64,000 nucleotides of DNA from Streptomyces himalayensis subsp. himalayensis (lineage in GTDB: Bacteria; Actinomycetota; Actinomycetes; Streptomycetales; Streptomycetaceae): NCBI RefSeq assembly GCF_013778455.1, contig NZ_JACEHE010000001.1:784127-848126 (forward strand). The letters run 5' to 3'. The notes under the pieces were generated by a model. The model worked only from the letters and a program-made list of their open reading frames with translations. It was not told where the DNA came from and did not search any database. How positions within the stretch are numbered: the first letter of the stretch is position 1; each line of letters starts with the position of its first letter. A program made the translations under genes and the position numbers. Shown here one piece after another: positions 1 to 7,310 of the stretch.

Positions 1-80
1 CGGCGGGGGCAGGGTACTGAGCGACTGGCGCCGCAAGCGGGGTATTGGTAACGACATTGGAGTGAACGGGGAGCTGCAGC

Positions 81-395
81 ATGGCTGAGCAGTACAAGGT
101 CGACCTGAGCGAGATCGAAGGCACCATCACGAAGCTGAACCGCGTCATCAAGGACATGTCGACGTCGGCTACGAGTTGCCAGGGCAAGACGTACCTGCCG
201 CAGGGCGCGCTCGGAACGGGTTTCGGGGAGGCCGAGGCGCTGTTTGGCGCCCACGAGCAGATGAAGGAACGCCTCTACGAGATCGTCGCGCACCTGGAAG
301 ACGTGCTGGACGACTTCGGGCAGAAGACGAAGAGGACGCATGACGCGTTCCACGACGCTGAGGCGCAGAACTACGCCGCTTTCAATGGGAAGTGA
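81..395 (+). CDS. Small T7SS substrate (WXG100/EspC-like), first gene of a substrate pair
   Basis: A 104-residue all-helical protein without signal peptide or membrane segment, the usual size of a type VII secretion partner. Two amphipathic helices (about residues 8-45 and 55-90) flank a glycine-containing turn (about residues 58-66). It lacks the Trp of a classical W-x-G motif. Near the C-terminus, where related proteins in this window have Y-x-x-x-D/E, it has F-H-D-A-E, a conservative Tyr-to-Phe variant. A GGGGAG ribosome site lies 7 bases before the ATG. The next gene follows directly and encodes a larger W-x-G protein, so the two probably form a co-secreted heterodimer. The family assignment is inferred from size, helix pattern and context. 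Confidence 0.7.
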   Translation: MAEQYKVDLSEIEGTITKLNRVIKDMSTSATSCQGKTYLPQGALGTGFGEAEALFGAHEQMKERLYEIVAHLEDVLDDFGQKTKRTHDAFHDAEAQNYAAFNGK

Positions 396-433
396 CAGAT
401 GTTCTGCTACATGGAGATGAGGGGGTTGTAGCC

Positions 434-1837
434 ATGGGCGAAGAGAGCATCGACGACTTCCAGTACGTCGAAGCGAATCAGTGCTTCGCGGAAAAGCACA
501 CCACACCATTCGGGCTCGAAAAGAACATGGACCAGATGAAAGCCATGGTCCAAAACGCAGACCCGGGCGCTGTGGAGAAGGTGGCCGAGGGCTGGGCAGA
601 CCTCAGCAAGGACCTCGTCGGAAGCGGCGGGATCAAGGAAACCTTTGAGGCCGCCGTCAAGCACGTCCTCGCCCATTGGGAGGGCAAGAGCGCGGACCTG
701 TTCGCGGAGCGTGCGCAGGTCATCGGTCAGAAGATCACCGACAGCGCCAAGTACGCCGACAACACCTCGCAGTCCCTCAAAGGTGCCGCTGCGGTTCTCG
801 CGGACATCAAGCCCAAGGTCTTGGCGATGGAGAAGCCGAGCGGGCTCTCCAGTGCGACCGACTTTGTAGGCGATCTCGGTGACCGGGACGCTTCGGGCGC
901 GGACAACAACCTGAAGGACGGGGCCGGTTCGCAGGCTGCCCTTGACAACAACGAGGGCAGCCTGTCAGCAGGCCGAGAAGCGCAGCTCAAGATGGCTGCG
1001 CAGATGGAGATCCTGGGGGCGGCTTACAACAGCCGTGCCAAGGAGATGGGGTCGTGGCGCAAGCCGGTTGAACAACCTCCCCCGGACGATTATCCGGGTG
1101 AGCCCGGCGGGATTCCGCCCGCTGCCGTGGTTGTGCCGACGGCGGTCGCCCCTCGAAGCCCGAAGGCTGCAACGTCGGGCACAGCCCGCGGTGGCCAAGC
1201 CAGCACGATCAGCCAGTCCAAGCCTGTGGCCCCGCCATCGGGCATCACCGGCGGCGCGCACAAGCCGACCGCACCGCAGCCTCAGGTCAGCACTGCGATC
1301 GACGGCGTCTCTGGTGGTCGCACCGGGGCACCGACGGTTGGCGGCGCTGGCACGGTCGGCGGTGGATCGGCTGGCAGCGGTGGCGTCGGTGGTGGCGCTG
1401 GCTTCGTCGGCGGCGCGGCTGGAGCTGGTGCTGCTCGCGGAGCCATGGCTGGCCGTCCCGGCGCAGGCGGCATGGCCGGCCGTGCGGGCGCGGGCGGCAC
1501 GGCGGGCCGTGGGGGCACAGGTGCGGGTGCAGCCAAGGGCGGTGCGGCACGCGCCGGAGGCTTGGCTCGCCAGTCTGGTGGCGTTGTTGGTGGCACGCCC
1601 AAGTCCGGTGCTAGCGCGGGCCGGGGCACTGCCGGCGGTTCGGGTCTACACCGTAGCCGCGGCGCCGCAGGTGGAGCCGGTGCCAGTCGCAAGGGCGGCA
1701 TGGTTGGCGTCCCTGGTGCACGAACCGGTAAGCCGAAGGACCAGGAGGGCCGCGAGGGCGAGCGTCCCGACTACCTCGTCGAAGACGAGGAGACCTGGAC
1801 CCCACAGACTAACGCGGCCCCTCGAGTCATCGAGTAG
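434..1837 (+). CDS. PPE-like T7SS substrate with Gly/Ala-rich tail
   Basis: A protein of about 467 residues. The N-terminal 200 residues are helical and contain HWEGKSADLF, the W-x-G turn of type VII substrates. Residues ~210-430 are Pro-, then Gly/Ala/Arg-rich with many GG and AG repeats, resembling in style the PGRS tails of mycobacterial PE proteins. The C-terminus ends in a distinct acidic segment, PDYLVEDEETW, which includes a Y-x-x-x-D signal. The ATG at 434 has a GAGGGGG ribosome site 8 bases upstream. A GTG at 392 would overlap the previous stop by GTGA and add 14 residues, and remains possible. It is probably co-exported with the 81-395 product. The function of the repeat tail is unknown. 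Confidence 0.75.
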   Translation: MGEESIDDFQYVEANQCFAEKHTTPFGLEKNMDQMKAMVQNADPGAVEKVAEGWADLSKDLVGSGGIKETFEAAVKHVLAHWEGKSADLFAERAQVIGQKITDSAKYADNTSQSLKGAAAVLADIKPKVLAMEKPSGLSSATDFVGDLGDRDASGADNNLKDGAGSQAALDNNEGSLSAGREAQLKMAAQMEILGAAYNSRAKEMGSWRKPVEQPPPDDYPGEPGGIPPAAVVVPTAVAPRSPKAATSGTARGGQASTISQSKPVAPPSGITGGAHKPTAPQPQVSTAIDGVSGGRTGAPTVGGAGTVGGGSAGSGGVGGGAGFVGGAAGAGAARGAMAGRPGAGGMAGRAGAGGTAGRGGTGAGAAKGGAARAGGLARQSGGVVGGTPKSGASAGRGTAGGSGLHRSRGAAGGAGASRKGGMVGVPGARTGKPKDQEGREGERPDYLVEDEETWTPQTNAAPRVIE

Positions 1838-1870
1838 TCGCCGGATGCTCAGCGGCACATGACAGGATGC

Positions 1871-1898
1871 GTGGGCGTGGCCTCCGGGCCACGCCCAC
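1871..1898. terminator. GC-rich hairpin between substrate gene and first mycosin
   Basis: A perfect 12-bp inverted repeat (1871-1882 and 1887-1898) with loop TCCG lies between the stop at 1837 and the mycosin start at 1926. It is a likely Streptomyces-type terminator without a U tract. An almost identical hairpin precedes the second mycosin, so it is part of the duplicated unit. Confidence 0.65.
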
Positions 1899-1925
1899 GT
1901 TTGGTAACGGGAGAGGGAAGACGGA

Positions 1926-3245
1926 ATGGCCTTCAAGCGAACGGTGCGTGCACTCAGCGCCGCAGCACTGACTGGTGCGCTGATTCTGGCGGCGGCTCCC
2001 GCTGCCTCTGCCGACCAGACCAGACGTGACCAGTGGGCGCTCGAGGCACTACAGGCCGAATCCGTCTGGAAGGTCTCAACGGGCAAGGGCGTTACGGTTG
2101 CCGTCATTGAAAACAGTGGCGTGAATCTCGAACATGTAGATCTGAAAAACAACCTGCTCAAGGGGCGAGACTTCGAGGACGGCGACGATGATCCCAGTCC
2201 TGAGGCAGGGGGCCTGCAGCCAGATCACGGCACGGCAATGGCTGCGGATATTGCTGCTCATGGCCATGGGCCAGGGGGAGTTGACGGCGTCAAGGGGCTC
2301 GCGCCGGATGCCAAGATTCTCCCCATTCGGTCGGGCGGTACGGGATATGCGGATGAGATCCGCTATGCCGTAGAGCAGGGCGCCTCGGTCATCAACATTT
2401 CCGAAACGCAAACTCTGGATCTCGCCGAAGACCGTGAGGCCGTGGCCTACGCTCTCAAGCGTGATGTCTTGATCGTGTCGGGTTCAGGGAACGGGGGAAA
2501 TGACGACATCCGGTTTCCCGCGAAATACCCAGGGGTTCTGACGGTCGGGGGCGTGGACCGCAGCGGAGAGGTTTGGGAAAATTCCAACTATGGGCCTGAG
2601 GTTCTTCTAATTGCTCCTGCCACGCGTATCGTGAGTGCGGGGTGGCCAGGTAGCAAGAAACTCCACATCGCGGACGGCACTTCGGACTCTACTGCCTTCG
2701 TGTCTGCCGCTGCTGCGTTGCTCCGGTCGAAGTTCCCAGACCTTACGGCGGGGCAAATCGTTAACCGCCTCGTCAAGACTGCTGAACTCCCTGAATCTGC
2801 CAAGGGTATTTCCCTCCCTGACGAGAAGTACGGCTACGGGGCCATCCGGCCGCTGGCTGCGCTGACGGAAGACATCCCCGCAGGCCCGAAGTACGGTCCG
2901 CTGAAGGTTCCCGAGTCCCTGAACCCTTCGGACAGCGGTAAGTCGGATGCGGACTACGCGGCAGAGAACGAGAAGGCGGACCAAAAGCAGATGATCTTCC
3001 TGGGCGTCCTCGCTCTCGTAGCCCTGGCCGTGATCGGCCTCATCGTGTTCCTTATCGTGAAGCTGTCACGGCGTAACAAGAACAACAACGGTGGCCCCGA
3101 CGGTCCTGTCGGCTACCCGCAATACGGCCAGCAGCCCAACGCGCCGCAGCAAAACCCGTACCAGCAGCAGCCCTTCCCGCCGCAGCAGAACCCGTACCAG
3201 CAGCAGCCCACCCCGCCTCAAGGCCAGTGGCCGCCTCAGCAGTAG
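1926..3245 (+). CDS. mycP: Mycosin-like S8 serine protease, copy 1, catalytic Asp disrupted
   Basis: A 439-residue membrane-anchored subtilase of the mycosin type, which processes or stabilises type VII substrates outside the membrane. Signal peptide at residues 1-30 (cut near A-S-A-D), S8 domain ~35-320, one transmembrane helix ~358-382, then a cytoplasmic Pro/Gln tail with PPQQNPYQQQP repeats. The His (HGTAMA, H101), oxyanion Asn (SGNGG) and Ser (DGTSDS, S253) are present. The Asp motif reads V-I-E-N-S-G where copy 2 has V-I-D-S-G. The DNA difference is an in-frame gain of AAA that turns GAC into GAA-AAC. It therefore lacks the normal triad Asp and may be inactive or strongly impaired. Copy 2 follows 94 bases downstream. 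Confidence 0.9.
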   Translation: MAFKRTVRALSAAALTGALILAAAPAASADQTRRDQWALEALQAESVWKVSTGKGVTVAVIENSGVNLEHVDLKNNLLKGRDFEDGDDDPSPEAGGLQPDHGTAMAADIAAHGHGPGGVDGVKGLAPDAKILPIRSGGTGYADEIRYAVEQGASVINISETQTLDLAEDREAVAYALKRDVLIVSGSGNGGNDDIRFPAKYPGVLTVGGVDRSGEVWENSNYGPEVLLIAPATRIVSAGWPGSKKLHIADGTSDSTAFVSAAAALLRSKFPDLTAGQIVNRLVKTAELPESAKGISLPDEKYGYGAIRPLAALTEDIPAGPKYGPLKVPESLNPSDSGKSDADYAAENEKADQKQMIFLGVLALVALAVIGLIVFLIVKLSRRNKNNNGGPDGPVGYPQYGQQPNAPQQNPYQQQPFPPQQNPYQQQPTPPQGQWPPQQ

Positions 3246-3286
3246 TCGCAGGCACGGTCCGGCGCGGATATTGATTTGCAGGCTGT

Positions 3287-3314
3287 GTGGGCGTGGCTTT
3301 CCGGCCACGCCCAC
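3287..3314. terminator. Hairpin between the two mycosin genes
   Basis: Inverted repeat of 11 bp (3287-3297 and 3304-3314) with loop TTTCCG, almost the same as the hairpin at 1871-1898. It probably terminates copy 1 and marks the boundary of the tandem duplication. Confidence 0.65.
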
Positions 3315-3339
3315 GTTCAGTACGGGACGGGAAGACGGA

Positions 3340-4660
3340 ATGGCCTTCACGCGAACGGTGCGTGCCCTGGGCGCCACGGCACTGACTGGCGCGCTGATCC
3401 TTGTGGCAGCTCCTGCTGCTTCTGCCGATCAGACCAGACGTGACCAGTGGGTGCTGCAAGCACTGCAGGCCGAGTCCGTCTGGAAGTTCTCGAAGGGCAA
3501 GGGCGTCACGGTTGCTGTCATTGATAGCGGAGTGAATGCCGAGCATGTGGATCTGAAGAACAATGTGCTCAAGGGTAAAGACTTCGAGGACGGCGATGAT
3601 GACTCTACTCCGTCGGCGGGGGATTCCAAGCCCACCCACGGCACGGGGATGGCCTCGTTGATTGCTGGGCACGGGCATGGTCCAGGCTCTGTGGATGGCG
3701 TCATGGGGCTTGCGCCAGAAGCCAAGATCCTGCCTATTCGGGAGGGCAACGCTGGGTATGCGGATGAGATCCGCTATGCCGTGGACCAGGGTGCTTCAAT
3801 CATCAACATGTCTGTCTCTGTCGACCAGGACTTCCCGGAAGACCGTGATGCCGTGGCCTACGCGCTCAAGCACGACGTCTTGATCGTGGTGGCGTCTGGA
3901 AACGAGGGCAGAGCTAACAGTATCGAATTCCCTGGAGAGTATCCCGGCGTTCTGACGGTGGGTGGTGTGGACAGCAGAGGGACCATTTGGGAAAACTCCA
4001 ACTATGGTCCCGAAGTTCTGCTGACGGCTCCCGCTACTCGCGTTGTGAGTGCAGGATGGCCTGGTAATGAACTCCGTATTGGAGACGGAACTTCAGACTC
4101 TGCTGCATACACGTCTGCAGCGGCGGCGTTGCTCCGTGCGAAGTTTCCTGACCTGACAGCAGGTCAGATCACAAATCGCCTCGTTAAGACCGCAGTACTG
4201 CCCGATTCCGCCAGGGGAATTTCTCTTCCTGATGAGAAGTATGGCTACGGAGCCATCAGGCCGCTGGCTGCGCTGACAGAGGACATCCCTGCAGGAACCA
4301 AGTACGAACGGACCGTTTAAGGTATCGGATGAGCAGCCGAATAAGCAGCCGGAAATCGAGCTCGGCATGTCCGATGCCGAGCAGGAGAAGGCGGACCAGA
4401 AGGCTCTGATCATCTGGTCCGTGATCGGTCTCGTGGGACTTGCCGTCATCGGCTTGATCGTTCTCTTGATCGTCAAGAAAGCCAAGCGCAAGGGGGGCAA
4501 CAGTGGCGGCCCCGGTGGTCCCGTCGTCTACCCCCAGTACGGCCAGCAGCCCTTCCCGCCGCAGCAGAATCCGTACCAGCAGCAGCCCTTGCCGCCGCAG
4601 CAGAATCCGTACCAGCAGCAGCCCACCCCGCCTCACAGCCAGTGGTCGCCCCAGCAGTAG
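3340..4660 (+). pseudogene. mycP: Mycosin-like S8 serine protease, copy 2, tail frameshifted
   Basis: A second mycosin whose upstream bases match those before copy 1 (GAAGACGGA then ATG). Frame 1 runs from 3340 to a TAA at 4318-4320 and gives 326 residues: signal peptide and a complete S8 domain with Asp62 (VIDSG), His100 (HGTGMAS), Asn (ASGNEG) and Ser252 (GTSDS). The membrane anchor and Pro/Gln tail are present but in the +1 frame (about 4301-4660: acidic linker, helix ~4408-4470, PPQQNPYQQQP repeats). Compared with copy 1 (K-Y-G-P-L-K-V), the break fits a 4-base gain after AAGTAC near 4305. As written, the product would be a released, catalytically complete protease without its anchor. A sequencing error is possible. 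Confidence 0.85.
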
Positions 4661-4991
4661 GCAAAGCGCATCCTGAGCCCGGCGGTGTAAAGCACCTCCG
4701 ACTGCGGCGGCAGGCTACAGCCGCAGGAGGCGCTGGCTGTCCAGGACGGGGGCGCTGGCACCGGCACCGGCAAGGGCGCATGGTGGGTCTTCGAACTTGA
4801 GTGGTGCATGCACCAGCGGCAGCGCGGTCTTGGTTGTTGCTCGGGACAGCGATTGGCAGATCTGGGCCAGCTCCGGCGGCTGCGGCCAAGCCTTACCGAG
4901 ATCGCAGTGGCCCAGATCTGCCAATCCTGCGGCGGCTTCACCGATCAACTTTGAAGACCCCGCATGGTCCGTCACCACGCGGCTGGACACG
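4661..4991. other. Intergenic stretch with a 19-bp perfect inverted repeat
   Basis: No convincing gene is visible. The stretch contains a perfect 19-bp inverted repeat (4851-4869 and 4908-4926) separated by 38 bases. No U tract follows. It could be the paired end of a small mobile-element remnant, or a large hairpin in the 3' region of the mycosin transcript. Confidence 0.5.
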
Positions 4992-5330
4992 TCATACCCT
5001 GTCCAGCCCATCCTCGTCGGCCTGGTCCTCGCCGGACGCGTTCGGCGGCTCCGCCTCGGACGGCTTCTGCTCGATGACGAATGAGCCCTTCCCTACAACG
5101 GTCCGCACAATGCCCAGTTCCGCCAGGAGGACCAGGGTCTTCCGGGCGGTGCCGCGGGCAACTCCGAATTCCTGGACTAGGCGGTCCACGCCCGGCACGG
5201 CACGCCGTGGGGGGTAGTCGCCGCGCTTGATGCGGGCCACCAGGACAGCCGCAAGTTGCAGATAGACGGGGTCCGGTGCGTCCCGGTCCAGCTCGTCATC
5301 GGGACCGTACCCCTCGGGGATCTCAGTCAT
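4992..5330 (-). CDS. GntR-family transcriptional regulator, short form
   Basis: A 112-residue DNA-binding protein. Residues ~20-90 form a GntR winged helix-turn-helix: PVYLQLAAVLVARIKRGDYP, then the recognition region VDRLVQEFGVARGTARKTL, then the wing GIVRTVVGKGSFV. There is no C-terminal effector domain, only an acidic tail, so it belongs to the short GntR proteins common beside Streptomyces integrative elements. It is divergent from 5484-5834. The 153-base gap holds a 23-bp palindrome, 42 bases from its own start, that is the obvious operator. Confidence 0.9.
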   Translation of the reverse strand: MTEIPEGYGPDDELDRDAPDPVYLQLAAVLVARIKRGDYPPRRAVPGVDRLVQEFGVARGTARKTLVLLAELGIVRTVVGKGSFVIEQKPSEAEPPNASGEDQADEDGLDRV

Positions 5331-5371
5331 GGTCGGAACCTACGAGGGCAGGGGAAGCCTGATTAATCCGT

Positions 5372-5394
5372 GTCATGCCATGGCATGGCATGAC
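5372..5394. promoter_or_regulatory. 23-bp palindromic operator, probably for the GntR regulator
   Basis: Perfect palindrome with 11-bp arms around one central base: GTCATGCCATG, G, CATGGCATGAC. It lies between divergent genes, next to a GntR regulator, where autoregulation and control of the rightward operon are expected. The sequence is directly visible; the partner protein is inferred. Confidence 0.75.
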
Positions 5395-5425
5395 CAGGTG
5401 CCTGTATCGTCGCCCACAACAAGGA

Positions 5426-5454
5426 CCCCCGCGACCGCTGCAACGGCCCGGGGG
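5426..5454 (+). promoter_or_regulatory. Leader hairpin before 5484 operon
   Basis: CCCCCG (5426-5431) pairs with CGGGGG (5449-5454) around a 17-base loop, about 30 bases before the ATG at 5484. It lies in the untranslated leader and could act as an attenuator or stabilise the mRNA. Confidence 0.4.
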
Positions 5455-5483
5455 CGTGGCCACCGCTTATAGGGAGCGATGAC

Positions 5484-5834
5484 ATGACAGACCTTATCCG
5501 TGCCCTCACCGACCTATGGAAGGTGGTGTTCGGCCCACGTCCGCAGGGCCGTCACCGCGCCGACCGGGCGACCGCCGTGCCGCCGTTGCTCGCCCCTCCG
5601 ATCCCTCCGGCGCCTCCGGCCTGGCCCAGGTCGCCGAGGCCGAGGAGCCCGTACGGGATCGACGAGCCGCTGAACGGCCACGAAACGGCCCTGGTCCGTC
5701 CCTATCTCGTCGCCCACGAGGAGCGGGAGCAGCTGCGGGAGAGGCGGCTGGCGCTGCTGCTGGCGCTCGATGGGTTCGACGTCGGCCCGGACGTGATCCA
5801 CGGGGTGCGCGTCGGGGTGGGAGTGGCCGCCTGA
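5484..5834 (+). CDS. Hypothetical protein, Pro-rich, GntR-linked operon
   Basis: A 116-residue protein with no signal peptide or membrane helix. The N-terminus is helical (MTDLIRALTDLWKVVFGP), residues ~28-60 are rich in Pro and Ala, and the C-terminal half is a charged helix (AHEEREQLRERRLALLLALDG). A GGGAGCGATGAC ribosome region precedes the ATG. Its stop overlaps the next start as ATGA, so the two are translationally coupled. I do not recognise a family. Its place behind a palindrome and a GntR gene suggests control by that regulator. Confidence 0.65.
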   Translation: MTDLIRALTDLWKVVFGPRPQGRHRADRATAVPPLLAPPIPPAPPAWPRSPRPRSPYGIDEPLNGHETALVRPYLVAHEEREQLRERRLALLLALDGFDVGPDVIHGVRVGVGVAA

Positions 5835-6229
5835 TGCACGACGTCCCGCACCGCAGCATCACCGACCGCGAATGGGCAGCCCCCGGCGACAAGTGCGACC
5901 CGAGGGACACGTACGACCTAGGCGGCCCGTGCGACGGGTGCGGCTCACCCCACGGCCCCCACGCGACCGTCACCGACGCCGCCACCGGCCGGCACCAACA
6001 GCTCTGCCAGCAGTGCGCCCGCAGCAGTCGACCTGCCGCACGTCGGCCTCTGCGGATGTGTGTGCGCTGCGACGTGCTCACGGACGCTCCGGTCCTCGTC
6101 TCCGAGGTGCACCAGGCGAGCGGCCCCGGCTGGAACGTGTACGCCTGCCCCGGCTGCGCTCCCCACTTCCCGCCTCTGCCGGACGTACTCGACCTCTTCC
6201 CATCCCGCAGCGAGGAGGGCGAGCGGTGA
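5834..6229 (+). CDS. Small zinc-ribbon protein with four CxxC motifs
   Basis: A 131-residue protein with four C-x-x-C knuckles: PCDGCG, LCQQCA, MCVRCD and YACPGCA. They are spaced as two zinc-binding modules. It has no catalytic motif. It probably binds zinc and acts in protein or nucleic-acid contact; its exact role is unknown. The start overlaps the upstream stop by ATGA. The last ~30 residues (YACPGCAPHF to the end) and the following gene occur again as a diverged copy at 15998-16301, where the rest of this gene is missing. Confidence 0.75.
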   Translation: MHDVPHRSITDREWAAPGDKCDPRDTYDLGGPCDGCGSPHGPHATVTDAATGRHQQLCQQCARSSRPAARRPLRMCVRCDVLTDAPVLVSEVHQASGPGWNVYACPGCAPHFPPLPDVLDLFPSRSEEGER

Positions 6230-6274
6230 AGGCCGGGACCCAACGGAAGCCAACACGCTGGGGGCGTCCCGTGC

Positions 6275-6493
6275 ATGGCCCTGCGCATCTACCGCGTCGG
6301 CGTTGAGGGCACCGGCACCGGCGAACGCCAGGTGAGCGTCATGGACTCCGCGGACCTGGAGTTCATGACGTGGCCTGGGGCCTTCGGCCCGAGTGGGGCC
6401 GCGCCATCTGGGAGAGACGGCGAGCCCCGGGGTTCCACTGATTCCGTCCGTCACTCTTCAACTCCGCTGCCCATCCGTCTGATGCCGCGATAG
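6275..6493 (+). CDS. Small hypothetical protein, C-terminus probably frameshifted
   Basis: A 72-residue protein, MALRIYRVGVEGTGTGERQ at the start, then a MDSADLEFMT segment. Its paralogue at 16137-16301 ends after 54 residues in APGFH and a stop. Here the same DNA (GGGGTTCCACTGA) is read in another frame, so the last ~20 residues look like frameshift extension. Beta-strand content is predicted from the alternating pattern. No family is recognised. It follows the zinc-ribbon gene by 45 bases and probably shares its transcript. Confidence 0.5.
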   Translation: MALRIYRVGVEGTGTGERQVSVMDSADLEFMTWPGAFGPSGAAPSGRDGEPRGSTDSVRHSSTPLPIRLMPR

Positions 6494-6775
6494 CCATGGC
6501 ACGGTCAGGCAGCGACAGGTGCGAATTCGAGTTGCTCGGCCAGCGGTACCACCACCGGGCGCATCAGCTCGTCGAGCAGCCGCTGAGTGGTGGGCCACCC
6601 GGGGGAAGATCCGGTATCTTCTGCCGTGATTGGCATGTCCTTGCTCACGTGGCCGAGCGCGGCGCTCGGTCGGCGGGAGCACCGTCACGCCGTACGGATG
6701 AGACGAACACCCCCGTAGGCAAGTGCGCGAGGCGGGCATGCCAGCCACTGTTGTCAACGGGGATGGGACAAAGGG

Positions 6776-7213
6776 ATGAGCACTCCCTTCGATGCGCCAC
6801 AGCACAGCGGAACCGCTCAGATGCGGTTGAACTCCCTACCCGCGGAAGGCGGCGGCGGTGGGGGCGCCGGCGGGACGGCCAAAGTCGACACCCAGCGGCT
6901 GGACGAGGCCGCCAATGCTCTGGTCGAACTGCGCGGTGACACCGAGAACGTCGACAACGCCGCCGACGAGGACACCATGAGCGCCGTCATGGGCCTGAAC
7001 AAGCACACCGCTCCGGGCCTTCCCGAGGCGGGCTCCTGGGCCACCGCCGGCTCCCTGATGACCATGGACGTCCGTTGGGGCTCCCAGGTCATGAATCTCA
7101 AGCGCATGCTGCAGGACATCAGCGACAAGCTCCACACAACCACCGGCCACTACACCCGCACCGAGCAGGAGGAGCAGGCGCGTCAGCGCGCGATCAACTC
7201 TCCCTTCGGATAA
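6776..7213 (+). CDS. Small T7SS substrate (EspC-like) with Gly-rich N-terminus
   Basis: A 145-residue protein. Residues 1-35 are disordered with a GGGGGGAGG run, and residues ~38-130 form a helical hairpin. The turn region contains VRWGSQ. The C-terminal tail has Y-T-R-T-E, the Y-x-x-x-E export signal. Pairs of this kind (EspC-like small protein followed by a large W-x-G protein) occur repeatedly in this window. The next gene starts 97 bases on. No signal peptide is present, as expected for type VII cargo. Confidence 0.75.
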   Translation: MSTPFDAPQHSGTAQMRLNSLPAEGGGGGGAGGTAKVDTQRLDEAANALVELRGDTENVDNAADEDTMSAVMGLNKHTAPGLPEAGSWATAGSLMTMDVRWGSQVMNLKRMLQDISDKLHTTTGHYTRTEQEEQARQRAINSPFG

Positions 7214-7310
7214 GCCGGGCCCTGGGCCGGAACACTGCCCGGGACAGACCGCAAGGCCGGGCCAGAACCAACCTCATCCCCGTCCACGGGACGGATAGGA
7301 GCTGTCGCAC

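Noticed and set aside
4300..4330. Programmed +1 frameshift in mycosin copy 2.
   Set aside because: GTT-TAA-G resembles a release-factor-2 type site, but there is no upstream ribosome-binding stimulator, and slippage from GTT to TTT would mismatch. An indel is simpler.
6505..6648. 47-residue minus-strand frame (MPITAEDTGSSPGWPTTQ...).
   Set aside because: No proper ribosome site and no known family; its codon pattern is plausible, but too short to support.
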